Shown: piece after piece, positions 25,408-33,989 of the stretch | Numbering within the stretch: the stretch's first letter is position 1 | Layout of the letters: every line of letters begins with the position of its first letter | DNA from: JAVBWO01 sp036677375 | Lineage (GTDB): Bacteria; Bacillota; Dehalobacteriia; UBA4068; UBA4997 | Length of the DNA: 64,000 nt | NCBI GenBank assembly: GCA_036677375.1 | Contig: JAVBWO010000001.1 | Span: forward strand, 124,001 to 188,000 | Reading direction: 5' to 3' | The notes under the pieces: model-generated | The model's database searches: none | Seen by the model: only the letters and a program-made list of their open reading frames with translations | Told to the model about the DNA's origin: nothing | Translations under genes and position numbers: made by a program

Positions 25408-26862
25408 TTATTTGATCGCCAGAAAAGCTTCTTTCAGAGCATTTACATCGTCTTGATTGACCAAAAGCCGGGATTGCCCGTTAAAGTCAACCAAATACCG
25501 GTTGGCGTCATATTGGGAAAGCGCCAAAGTCATGGTCTGGAATGTCTGCGTATTTCTGTGGAATACGATCTTGACTTCCGGTGCTCTGTCGGACGGGGCA
25601 TGATCGGTATGGTCTTTTGCCTGCAGCGCCAGGATGCCGTCAAGGAACGCGTTAACCCTTTCCGTATCGCCTTTGCCGCCATCAACTTGATAAGAGGCGG
25701 TTTCTTCCGCTTTACCATCTTGATCGGTAGTCTTTGTGCGGTCAAAACCGATTGTTATGCTTTTGCCGTCAATGGTTACATCCAGGGAATCCACGGTGTC
25801 CCAATCCATGAGGCAAACATCATCCGGCTGTAAGGAAGCATAGCTTGCCGAAAGGAGGGCTTTGGCAACGGTAGCATTGACTTCATAAATCATTTGAGAA
25901 TCTTTTAGTTTAGCATAATAATCGTCTCCGGTTTCATTGCCCAGCAAAAGATCAAATGTGCGGTCATATTCCTTTTGCTCCTTAACGGCATTGCCGTCTT
26001 TATCTTTTTTGCCGGTATCGACATCAACGGTTTCCTGATAGGCAACGGTTACTTCGGCTTGCGGCTGATCCAGTCCATAGGAAGCAAGTTCCCCTGCCGC
26101 TGCATGATAATCCACACACTTCACCCATTGGAGATTTGACACATTGTCTTCCAGAGCCTTTGTTTTATCTGTACTGACAGGGGTAAGACTGCCGTCGTCT
26201 TTCACAAAAAACCATTGATAGCTGTCCGTATAAGTGATGCCCTCGCCAGATTCTTTATAAATCAGCTGAACAGCTCCGTTTGCCTTCTCGATGGCAAACG
26301 ATTGCGCATCGGCGATATTGGGGATTTGATCCATGGCGAGCAGATCGTCCAGACGATAGGAGAAGGCGGATACGAGACTGTCGCCAACCATATAAACGGT
26401 ATCGCCGTCATCAAGCAGCATATAATATTCTTCCGACACGGCATTCTGATTTCCCAGCAAGAATTTGGTTTTGTTGCCGTCGGAAGTCAAAAGGGTTATG
26501 GTGCAGAATGGTTGATCCAGCCCATAATCCGATAATGCCGCTGTTTCGGTTAGAGCGCGTGACGCTTTTACATCCGAGACAGCAGAAAGCATAGACGCAG
26601 GGAAGCTTTGATCGAGAGGAAAGGTCTTGTCATCCTTATCACTCCAGCTATCGCCTGATTTCACAAGTGTCACGGCTTTGCCGTTATAACTCCAGGAAAT
26701 CTCGGAAACGGCAGATGTGTCAACGGTTGCGACGGAAACGGACGCATCAGCATCTTTGGCTGATTCCGCCGTCATAACATGTGAAAGGGTCATATATCCT
26801 GCCAATACCAATACCAACCCACCTATAAGAAAAACAAATTTTTTTGCCCGCTTCATTTTCAT
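25408..26862 (-). CDS. DUF4340-domain protein of a Gld-type ABC system
   Basis: 484-aa protein with an N-terminal membrane anchor (KKFVFLIGGLVLVLAGYMTLS) and an extracellular part made of repeated DUF4340-like units, seen as recurrent ISWSYNGKAVTLVKSGDSW and LDQPFCTITLL / LDQPQAEVTV elements. DUF4340 proteins are typically encoded last in operons with a GldG-like protein and an ABC-2 transporter, as here; their exact job is unknown. ATG at 26862 overlaps the stop of the preceding gene (TAATG), indicating translational coupling, with GAGGAGG upstream. A longer frame lies inside the previous gene and is rejected. Confidence 0.87.
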   Translation of the reverse strand: MKMKRAKKFVFLIGGLVLVLAGYMTLSHVMTAESAKDADASVSVATVDTSAVSEISWSYNGKAVTLVKSGDSWSDKDDKTFPLDQSFPASMLSAVSDVKASRALTETAALSDYGLDQPFCTITLLTSDGNKTKFLLGNQNAVSEEYYMLLDDGDTVYMVGDSLVSAFSYRLDDLLAMDQIPNIADAQSFAIEKANGAVQLIYKESGEGITYTDSYQWFFVKDDGSLTPVSTDKTKALEDNVSNLQWVKCVDYHAAAGELASYGLDQPQAEVTVAYQETVDVDTGKKDKDGNAVKEQKEYDRTFDLLLGNETGDDYYAKLKDSQMIYEVNATVAKALLSASYASLQPDDVCLMDWDTVDSLDVTIDGKSITIGFDRTKTTDQDGKAEETASYQVDGGKGDTERVNAFLDGILALQAKDHTDHAPSDRAPEVKIVFHRNTQTFQTMTLALSQYDANRYLVDFNGQSRLLVNQDDVNALKEAFLAIK

Positions 26863-28382
26863 TATCTGCGTTTCCTCCTCACCATGATCCCAAGAACCAA
26901 AAAGACCACCGGGATAACCCCAACCATCATAAGGCTCCAAAAAGAACTGTCGACGGAGGTCATCGTCAGATGTTCATCAGAAAGGCGCTTGGAATGGATG
27001 GAGATATTGCCTTCCCTTTCACACATCCAGTCCAATGAATTAATAAACAAATCAAGGTTGGCGCCCGAAACCATTTGATTCACAGAGTCGTCCAGCATAT
27101 AACCGGTTGTGTACCATAGGATATTGGTTTCCCCCTTTGTTTTTTTACTGGCATCTCCGCTATTTACGGTTTCGGTAATAGCGATTCCCAAAGAAAACGG
27201 ACCGTCAAGATCCCCCGCTTCTTTTTCCATGGTGGTGATATTATAGCCGTCGGCTTTGGCGAATGCTTTGTCCGAAGTGGTCAACAGATTTGTGATGGTC
27301 ACCGTGTCACGGTAATCGTTAAGCTTAACGATTCCTTGGGCAATGGGCATTAATACGTTATATCCCTTTTCCAGCAAAGGAGATGTGATGGTATGGTCAT
27401 TGATGTTGGGCAACAGATAGTGGTTGTATCCGTTGACGCAATGGGAAGAATCCCCTTCAAAGACCAAGCCGTCCACGGTTTTTACGCCGTAATACGCCAT
27501 AAGAGCCGCCAAATCGGGCATATCCTTGTCCGAGTAGTTGGTAATCAGCAGCAAATTGCCGCCGCTTTCAAGATATTTTAAAATCACATCTTTTTCCGCT
27601 GTGGAAATGTCGGAAGCCGGGCTGCTGATTACAAGGCATTCCGCATCCTCGGGTACGGTAGCCGTAGATAGGAGGTTTAGACTTTCCGTTTTAATATTCT
27701 CTTTTGCAATGGCGTTTTCTACCACTGAGTTCAAACTTTGTTCGCCATGCCCGGACAGAATATAAATTTTTGGAAGGTTCTCATTGGTGACATAATCAAT
27801 GGCACTGGTCAAACAGCTTTCGCCATTAAACTCCGTGGTCGCCAAACCGCTATTGGAATAATAATCGCTGTAATCCGACACATAAATATCATAGTAACTG
27901 ATATATTGGCTGCGCTCGCCGCATACCACAACGATGCTGTTATTATAGACGGCATCGCTGGTATATTGCTGAGCGAAATTGGGGTAAACCACAGGGTCTT
28001 TGACGGAAACTTTTATTTTACCGCTGAAGTCTTTATATCTGTTCAGAAGCTCAAGCAAAGTGGCATCTTCCTTGCCGCTTTGCGCCAGCAAGTAAATATC
28101 TACTTCATCTTTCAGTCCGGATACCAATTTCTCGGTCTGATCGGAAATGGTAAAAAGATCGTTTTTTGTAACGTCAAATTTGGTATATTGGGAGGGAATT
28201 GCGCTCACACACATCATTATAACAATGGCGATGGCTATAACAACAATAGAAGCAAATGTACTATAGCTGCCAACATGGAAGGACCTGCTTGTAAACAGCG
28301 CTTTGATAAGCTGTTGATCTATTTTAAACTTGTCTTTGTTAAAGTAAAAGAAAAAGTCTTTTTTATCTTCAGCCTTTTTCAT
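26862..28382 (-). CDS. GldG-like ABC-associated membrane protein
   Basis: 506-aa protein with an N-terminal span (STFASIVVIAIAIVIMMCV), a large external domain and a C-terminal span (SFWSLMMVGVIPVVFLVLGIMV) followed by the basic tail RRKRR. The central part matches the ABC-type uncharacterised transport (GldG) family: DLFTISDQTEKLVSGL, the LSGHGEQSL motif near residue 212 and GGNLLLITNYSDKD. Start ATG at 28382 overlaps the permease stop (ATGA) and has AGGAGG upstream. In Bacteroidota GldG belongs to a gliding-related ABC transporter; in Firmicutes the substrate is unknown. Confidence 0.88.
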   Translation of the reverse strand: MKKAEDKKDFFFYFNKDKFKIDQQLIKALFTSRSFHVGSYSTFASIVVIAIAIVIMMCVSAIPSQYTKFDVTKNDLFTISDQTEKLVSGLKDEVDIYLLAQSGKEDATLLELLNRYKDFSGKIKVSVKDPVVYPNFAQQYTSDAVYNNSIVVVCGERSQYISYYDIYVSDYSDYYSNSGLATTEFNGESCLTSAIDYVTNENLPKIYILSGHGEQSLNSVVENAIAKENIKTESLNLLSTATVPEDAECLVISSPASDISTAEKDVILKYLESGGNLLLITNYSDKDMPDLAALMAYYGVKTVDGLVFEGDSSHCVNGYNHYLLPNINDHTITSPLLEKGYNVLMPIAQGIVKLNDYRDTVTITNLLTTSDKAFAKADGYNITTMEKEAGDLDGPFSLGIAITETVNSGDASKKTKGETNILWYTTGYMLDDSVNQMVSGANLDLFINSLDWMCEREGNISIHSKRLSDEHLTMTSVDSSFWSLMMVGVIPVVFLVLGIMVRRKRR

Positions 28383-29245
28383 CAGTTCCACCTCCTCTTC
28401 TCAAGGGACTGCACCGTGAGAAAGACTCCGATGACGATAACCATGAGAAAATAAACAACCCCCGTCAAATCAAATATCCCTTGAAGAAAGTTTGAGAACT
28501 GATCGAAAATAGAAAGCTTCTCCATAATCTTCGGAAACAATCCTTCCAGTTTTGTGGAAGAAACCAGCATCAGTATAAAAAGACCCGCCTCACAAATGGC
28601 GCCGAACATCACTGCAAACAATCCGTTTTTGGTCAGCAATTTGATAATGATTGCCAAAAGAACAATTGCCACCGTGATGGCAAAAAAGGAAGCGCCTGCC
28701 GTTTTTGAAACATAATCGGCAAGATTCGAAATGTAGTAATTGATCAGCAGGACAATGAAGCACAATACGGCAGCCACGGCTTGGCTTTCCGTAACCGATG
28801 AAATAAACATGCCGATTGCAATCAGCGCCGCGCCTAAAAGATAGAAGCCCACGATACTGCAAAATGCCGACAGTAAATTGACCGAACCATACATGGAAAG
28901 GATCATGGGGTAAAAACATATGATCACTGTGGGAACCGCTAAAACCAAGAGCATCGCAAGATACTTGCCCAAAACAATTTTTGTCATGCTCATAGGCAAG
29001 GTATAAAGAAGCTGATCTGTTTTTTGCTTCCGTTCTTCCGATATGACGCGCATGGTCAGGACAGGAATCATAATCAGATAGATAAAATCCATATTGCTCA
29101 TGACATATTCAAAGCTGGCATAAGAGCTTTTCAGATTGATAACCATGGTATAGATTCCCACAAAGAGCAAAAGAAAGGCTACAAATATATATCCGATCAT
29201 TCCGTTAAAATAGGATTTGACTTCCCGTTCAAATATTGCTTTCAT
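28382..29245 (-). CDS. ABC-2 type permease (GldF-like)
   Basis: 287-aa integral membrane protein with six hydrophobic segments: IGYIFVAFLLLFVGIYTMVI, FIYLIMIPVLTMRVI, MLLVLAVPTVIICFYPMIL, IVGFYLLGAALIAIGMFI, AAVLCFIVLLINYYI and VVYFLMVIVIGVFLTV. The motif MRVISEERKQKTDQLLYTLPMS is typical of ABC-2 permeases of the GldF/NosY type. ATG at 29245 follows GAGGAGG; its start overlaps the ATPase gene by 17 bases. Works with the ATPase upstream and GldG-like protein downstream. Confidence 0.9.
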   Translation of the reverse strand: MKAIFEREVKSYFNGMIGYIFVAFLLLFVGIYTMVINLKSSYASFEYVMSNMDFIYLIMIPVLTMRVISEERKQKTDQLLYTLPMSMTKIVLGKYLAMLLVLAVPTVIICFYPMILSMYGSVNLLSAFCSIVGFYLLGAALIAIGMFISSVTESQAVAAVLCFIVLLINYYISNLADYVSKTAGASFFAITVAIVLLAIIIKLLTKNGLFAVMFGAICEAGLFILMLVSSTKLEGLFPKIMEKLSIFDQFSNFLQGIFDLTGVVYFLMVIVIGVFLTVQSLEKRRWN

Positions 29246-30227
29246 CTTCCGCCTCCTCCTCATGAATCATATTTTCCGCATCCGGCACATATTTGTCAGA
29301 GGTCAATTCGATAAAGATATCCTCAAGACTTGCCTGTACCATATTCATCCTGAGAATGGGAAGGCACGCATCACAGAAGGCAAAAAAGATACTTTCGCTG
29401 AGATCCACATTTTTTTCGGAAGAAATTTTGACTTCCGCCGTGTCATCTGTTTCAGAATCCGTATATACGATTTGCCTGATTTGGTCGATACGTGATAAAG
29501 CCTTTTTGACTTCATCCTCGGTGGCCTTTACCTTTAATTCAATGGTGGCGGAACCTGCAAAAAGGTTTTCCAGATTTTCAGGCGTATCGCAAGCCACAAG
29601 CTTTCCCTTGGAGATAATCATGATCAAATCACAGACTGCCCGCACTTCGGAAAGGATATGGCTGCTCAGAATAACGGTATGGCTTTTGCCAAGCTGTTTG
29701 ATCAGATCCCTGATTTCAATGATCTGTTTCGGGTCAAGTCCGATGGTAGGTTCATCCAGGATAATGATTTCCGGCCGTCCAATCAGCGCTTGCGCAATCC
29801 CCACACGCTGCTTATATCCTTTGGACAGATTTTTGATCAGTCTCCCGGAAACATCCTTGATCTGCGTGATGCTCATCACTTCCTGCAGATCCTGTTCGGA
29901 TTTTTCCACCCCTTTTGCCTTGGCAACAAAAGTCAGGTACTCCTTGGGGGTCATGTCCTGGTATAAGGGCGGCTGCTCCGGAAGATATCCAATCAGTTTT
30001 TTCGCTTTCCCCGCATCTTCAAAAATATCATATCCATTTATCAAGACATCGCCGGATGTCGCGGCCAAACAACCGGTTATGATATTCATCGTCGTGGATT
30101 TGCCTGCGCCGTTGGGTCCGAGGAAACCATAGATTTGCCCTTTTTGAACCTGAAAGGTCAAATCTGAAATCGCCGTTTGGTCTCCATACTTTTTGGTGAG
30201 ATGTTTTACCTCTATCAATGTTTTCAT
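29229..30227 (-). CDS. ABC transporter ATPase (GldA-like)
   Basis: 332-aa ATP-binding subunit. Walker A GPNGAGKSTTMNI, Q-loop GYLPEQPPLYQDMT, signature LSKGYKQRVGIAQAL, Walker B IIILDEPTIGLD and the H-loop SSHILSEV are all present. A 100-residue C-terminal extension with acidic tail (AENMIHEEEAEDES) follows. First gene of the four-gene Gld-type operon. The ATG at 30227 lies only one base after GGAGG; TTG three codons later has better spacing, so the start may be slightly different. Confidence 0.93.
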   Translation of the reverse strand: MKTLIEVKHLTKKYGDQTAISDLTFQVQKGQIYGFLGPNGAGKSTTMNIITGCLAATSGDVLINGYDIFEDAGKAKKLIGYLPEQPPLYQDMTPKEYLTFVAKAKGVEKSEQDLQEVMSITQIKDVSGRLIKNLSKGYKQRVGIAQALIGRPEIIILDEPTIGLDPKQIIEIRDLIKQLGKSHTVILSSHILSEVRAVCDLIMIISKGKLVACDTPENLENLFAGSATIELKVKATEDEVKKALSRIDQIRQIVYTDSETDDTAEVKISSEKNVDLSESIFFAFCDACLPILRMNMVQASLEDIFIELTSDKYVPDAENMIHEEEAEDESNI

Positions 30228-30901
30228 ACCTCCTTCAACAAAATGCTGTTTTGCTTCAGACTGTGTAGGGGCAATCCTTATTTGCACAATCATCATAAAA
30301 TATCAATATCAATAAATGATGAAGTTTTTGTATTGACACAGTGAATTTAATTTATATAAAAAAGAAACAGCCTCAAAAAGCATGGCCCGCTCCTATGTGA
30401 AAATGGAACTAAAAATACGACAGGAGAAAATCAAACAGATGCGACACTGCTTTATTATGTGAAAAATCCCAACGCATCTTTTCGAAAGAGGCGTTGGAAA
30501 AGCATCTGTTGCACAAGCGTTTTTCTAAAAGCAATGCATATATGGCCATCACAACTTGGGGAAGCATCATGACCAAAACATTGCAAATGCTTGATTTATA
30601 AGGAAAAGAGTTGGCAAAACATCAAGAAGCCATTATAATGATCATAGATCATTTTATTTGCATGACTTTTAGCCATGCGCTTATGGCGGATCAATTACTT
30701 AAAAATCAAAATCAGATCAACATAGGAATCAGGCGATTTCGAAAATGGCTCAGCGCGGGGAAACCTGTCCCCGCAGGGCGTTTTGCCATCTTCAAACCAC
30801 TTTTCCTCAACATAAAGACTCTGTATTTATGTTTGGTTGATACACGAATTGATGATGAAGAAGTAGAAAACGGATCAATAATCATAAAAGGAATATGCGT
30901 C
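30228..30901. other. Intergenic region with possible degenerate coding remnant
   Basis: No convincing gene. Two short stretches on the plus strand, near 30435-30485 (ATLLYYVKNPNASF) and 30492-30600 (EALEKHLLHKRFSKSNAYMA...), look protein-like but lie in different frames, as if one small gene had suffered a frameshift. The open frame that extends upstream of the membrane protein at 30902 has no ribosome site. Function not recognised. Confidence 0.35.
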
Positions 30902-31414
30902 ATGGAATTTTGGTTTAAGCTGCTCCTTTTAGCTATTCTAGCCGGTCTGGCATGGTTGATTCACCGTCTTGCCAATGATGAATCATACCAAAAAAGCATG
31001 CATGCTCTTAAAAATCTTTTGGCAATGATTTTAGGCTTTGCCACTACTTTTTTTCTTCCCCAAGTCTACCTCTTTATATGCAGTTATACCATAAGCCTGG
31101 CTAGCCTGACAGAAAACACGGCAGCCGTCGTTTTGTCTGGTTTAAGTATTGCCGGCTCCGTTGCTTCGGTAATTGCCGGCATCTATGTTTATTATTTTCT
31201 TTGCAATAAAACCCGTCGGGGAGGAAAGCTCGGCTATCTTTTATACGGGTTAGATGCGGTTTTCTGTATCATCAACGCCTATGAGCAATTTTTTCCCGCC
31301 GGCAACAGGATTGCCGATTTGGGATGGGTTGCGGCATTCGTAGCCGGCCTTGCGGTTACAAGGAAGCTTTGCGGTGATTTTTGCCGCTATATTGCTGGCG
31401 GCAACCGGGATTAG
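30902..31414 (+). CDS. Predicted membrane protein of unknown function
   Basis: 170-aa protein with about five hydrophobic segments: FWFKLLLLAILAGLAWLI, NLLAMILGFATTFFLPQVYLFI, NTAAVVLSGLSIAGSVASVIAGIYVYYFL, LLYGLDAVFCIINAYEQF and WVAAFVAGLAVTRKLCG. The ATG at 30902 has AAGGA about ten bases upstream; the frame is open 290 bases further upstream but that part is not protein-like. No motif suggests an activity. A small helical protein gene follows about 100 bases later. Confidence 0.6.
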   Translation: MEFWFKLLLLAILAGLAWLIHRLANDESYQKSMHALKNLLAMILGFATTFFLPQVYLFICSYTISLASLTENTAAVVLSGLSIAGSVASVIAGIYVYYFLCNKTRRGGKLGYLLYGLDAVFCIINAYEQFFPAGNRIADLGWVAAFVAGLAVTRKLCGDFCRYIAGGNRD

Positions 31415-31531
31415 CGCCGGATTGACTGCCTCAACTACCGTTTCAGACAGACCTTCTTTTGATCATATCAAATCAACTAATTTTAAGTGAAGGAGGAACA
31501 AACACTATGAGTCATCTAGTGGAAAACGTAT

Positions 31532-31717
31532 ATGAAAGCTGAACCAAATCTACCGCCGCAGGTAATTGAGGATATCGCACGGCTGCAATCTTACGGCTGG
31601 CCTGTTGGCATCATTGGCAAACTAATACGCCGCAAATATGGCATTACCATTACCAGAGCACAATTCAATCAGGCAAAAAAGTTGATTTGGAATCAATTGA
31701 GCAAAGATGAACAATAA
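31532..31717 (+). CDS. Small helix-turn-helix-like protein, possibly frameshifted
   Basis: 61-aa basic, helical protein (MKAEPNLPPQVIEDIARLQS, then GWPVGIIGKLIRRKYGITIT). The ATG at 31532 has no ribosome site. A strong AGGAGG instead precedes ATG at 31507, which opens a frame of only 11 codons (MSHLVENVYES) ending inside the start of this gene. Either the 11-codon frame is a leader peptide coupled to the main gene, or a two-base deletion split one gene of about 70 codons (joint VYE-KAEPN). A terminator follows at once. The family is not recognised. Confidence 0.55.
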   Translation: MKAEPNLPPQVIEDIARLQSYGWPVGIIGKLIRRKYGITITRAQFNQAKKLIWNQLSKDEQ

Positions 31718-31720
31718 ACA

Positions 31721-31757
31721 AAAACCAAGTCCCTCTTTACAGAGAGGCTTGGTTTTT
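31721..31757 (+). terminator. Intrinsic terminator
   Basis: AAAACCAAG ... CTTGGTTTTTT with an internal CCTCT/AGAGG stem, right after the small gene ending at 31717. Confidence 0.85.
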
Positions 31758-31794
31758 TGCTATGCTTACGACCTTTTTTGTCGGCATAAGATCT

Positions 31795-32949
31795 CTATGG
31801 TATGAAAACGTCGTTCTGAATCTCCGGCTCCGGCGTTGGCTCCAGTTTTTTCTTGGTATACTCCTTTAAGAGCTTGCTGCAAACAGCCAGAAGCGGAATG
31901 CCAACAAGTACGCCGGCGACGCCAAACAAACCGCCCCCCACGATAACGGCAAAAATAATGCCGATGGCGGAAAGCCCCACATGGGTTCCCACCACGCGGG
32001 GATAGATAACGTTACCCTCCACTTGCTGCAATACGATGATAAAAACCAAAAAGATCAATGCTTTCATAGGCTTAATGGCTAAAATAATCAAGGCGCAGGG
32101 GATGGTTCCCAGAATCGGCCCGAAGATGGGAATGATATTGGCGATGGCGATGGTAGCACTGATCAAAAGCCCATAGGGCATCCGCAAGATCAGAACTCCT
32201 ATATAGCAGAGAACACCGATGATGACACACTCCAACAGCTGTCCCGCAAAAAATTGATTGAAGGTTTGATTGGTTAAAGAAGCAACCTTCAAAGTTCTGC
32301 CGGCAAACCTTTCCGGCAAGACTGCACGAACAAAACGCTTCATTCCGCCGATCAGTCTTTCCTTATTTGCCAGCATATAAATAGAAAGGATGAAACCAAC
32401 CAACGTGCTGAAAATTCCAGAGGTCACGCTTACGGTAATAGCCAATACGCTGTCCCAGATATTACTGAAGAAATCGCCCAGATTTCCGGTTAATTGTTGC
32501 CAGTTGCCGGATGCCAAGGCTTGCAGCTTCGGCCCCAATTCCTGCACAATGGGAATATCCTGCACCAGTTTGGCGACGGAGTTAGCATAATCGGGCAGAC
32601 TGCGAAAGAGCATCGTGATGCTTTCGACGAATTGTGGCACAAGTATAACAACAATAAAAGTAACGATCAGGCCCGCAATGATCAAAGAGAGCAGTAAACA
32701 AATGGGACGCCGCATTTTCAGCCAACGAGGGTTGTCTTTACGGTTTAGCCTGGCAAAAGCCCTTTTCTCTAAAAACCGCAGAAGCAGATTTAAAACAAAG
32801 GCTATGACGATACCATAAATAAATGGTCTTAGCACGCTAAAAAATATTTGTATTGCCGCTGCGATCTCCTTGATATATACCAAAACCCCAAAAAGCAGTA
32901 CGGTGTAAGCAATTAGAAGGAGCCACTTGCCTATGGGCTTTTTCTCCAT
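31795..32949 (-). CDS. AI-2E family transporter (PerM/YtvI type)
   Basis: 384-aa polytopic membrane protein with about eight spans. Family marks include the N-terminal pair of helices (LLLIAYTVLLFGVLVYI, FIYGIVIAFVLNLLL), the central LVGFILSIYMLANKERLI, and the C-terminal SATIAIANIIPIFGPILGTIPCALI and PRVVGTHVGLSAIGIIFAVIVGGGLFGVAGVLVGIPL. Members export small molecules, and some act as cation/proton antiporters; the substrate here is unknown. ATG at 32949 has AAAGG upstream. Transcribed alone. Confidence 0.92.
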   Translation of the reverse strand: MEKKPIGKWLLLIAYTVLLFGVLVYIKEIAAAIQIFFSVLRPFIYGIVIAFVLNLLLRFLEKRAFARLNRKDNPRWLKMRRPICLLLSLIIAGLIVTFIVVILVPQFVESITMLFRSLPDYANSVAKLVQDIPIVQELGPKLQALASGNWQQLTGNLGDFFSNIWDSVLAITVSVTSGIFSTLVGFILSIYMLANKERLIGGMKRFVRAVLPERFAGRTLKVASLTNQTFNQFFAGQLLECVIIGVLCYIGVLILRMPYGLLISATIAIANIIPIFGPILGTIPCALIILAIKPMKALIFLVFIIVLQQVEGNVIYPRVVGTHVGLSAIGIIFAVIVGGGLFGVAGVLVGIPLLAVCSKLLKEYTKKKLEPTPEPEIQNDVFIP

Positions 32950-33211
32950 GCGGTAACAACCTTTCTTTATTGTATGAATATATTTCTGAATATATTTTTT
33001 CTATTAAGCTATATTATAACACAAACAACCCCTATATCATACGTTTTTTCACAAAAAGGTATCCGGCATCGCTAAAACATCATTGTTTTTATGACGTAAT
33101 CGCATTTTTGTTACCATATCAGAAATGATATATATGCCATTGTGCCAATTAAAAACTTATGATACAATATATCAAAACATTAAATCATAATTTTGGAAAG
33201 GATGCTGTAAA

Positions 33212-33853
33212 ATGCGTTCAGCCCAAACCGATCTTTTTGACTGGGGCAAAGAAATTACTTCCTATCACCTCCCGCGCTGGGCCGAGCTGCCTGATATCAA
33301 TCTTTATATGGATCAGGTGGTAATCCTTATTGAAAAACAGCTTGGCGTCTTCCTTTATAAAGAGGGGGAACGCATCATCACACCGGCCATGATCAACAAC
33401 TATGTCAAACTGGGGATGATCCCTCCTCCGGTGAAAAAACGCTACTGCCGCACACATCTGGCTTATTTGATCATGATCTGTCTCTTGAAACAAGTGCTGA
33501 CCATTTCAGGTATTAAAGATCTCATCGGCCATCAGATACGGAGCCGTACTCTGGAGAAGTTTTTCGATTATTTCTGCCAGGAGCAGGAAAGGGCTTTTGC
33601 GGATGCCGCCGCACAAGCCACACAAGATCCAGCCATCCTTCCCAATGAGGAGGATCAATTGATTTTGGAAAACTTATCTCTAAAAATGGCCGTTCTGGCA
33701 AACGCCAGCATTACGGTAGCAGGTAAAACCATTGATCTGCAAAACCGGGAGTATCAAGAATCCGGCAATCCGCAAGATACTGCGGGAAATCTTAAGCCGC
33801 CGGCCAAGCATGCTGCCCCGATATCTGTCAAAAAAACACCGCAGAAGCCTTAA
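33212..33853 (+). CDS. DUF1836 (MerR-like HTH) protein
   Basis: 213-aa protein whose N-terminal 110 residues match DUF1836: LPRWAELPDINLYMDQVVILIEK, then ITPAMINNYVKLGMIPPPVKKRY and LMICLLKQVLTISGIKDLI. The DUF has a MerR-type winged-helix appearance (INNYVKLGMIPPP resembles a MerR recognition helix), so DNA binding is likely. The last 50 residues are Pro/Lys-rich and probably disordered. ATG at 33212 follows AAAGGATG. Found widely in Firmicutes near cell-envelope and regulatory genes; target unknown. Confidence 0.9.
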   Translation: MRSAQTDLFDWGKEITSYHLPRWAELPDINLYMDQVVILIEKQLGVFLYKEGERIITPAMINNYVKLGMIPPPVKKRYCRTHLAYLIMICLLKQVLTISGIKDLIGHQIRSRTLEKFFDYFCQEQERAFADAAAQATQDPAILPNEEDQLILENLSLKMAVLANASITVAGKTIDLQNREYQESGNPQDTAGNLKPPAKHAAPISVKKTPQKP

Positions 33854-33921
33854 AGCTCTCCCATTTTGGAGGCACTCTTTTGTCAAGCAAACCCAACAGC
33901 CCAACATTGCCTGTTATGAAT

Positions 33922-33964
33922 AAAGATCCCTTGAAGCGTCAGATGCTTACAGGGATCTTTTTAT
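33922..33964 (+). terminator. Intrinsic terminator
   Basis: AAAGATCCCT and AGGGATCTTT with an inner GAAGC/GCTT stem, followed by T residues. It can also act for the convergent pyrimidine phosphorylase gene. Confidence 0.8.
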
Positions 33965-33989
33965 TATGACATAACCATTGGGATGAAGG

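Noticed and set aside
26863..26940. Longer N-terminus for the DUF4340 protein
   Set aside because: It would lie within the preceding GldG-like gene, and the ATG at 26862 has a strong site and couples to the stop codon.
30611..30901. N-terminal extension of the membrane protein at 30902
   Set aside because: No ribosome site before the upstream ATG and no conserved-looking sequence; the site and span at 30902 make a better start.
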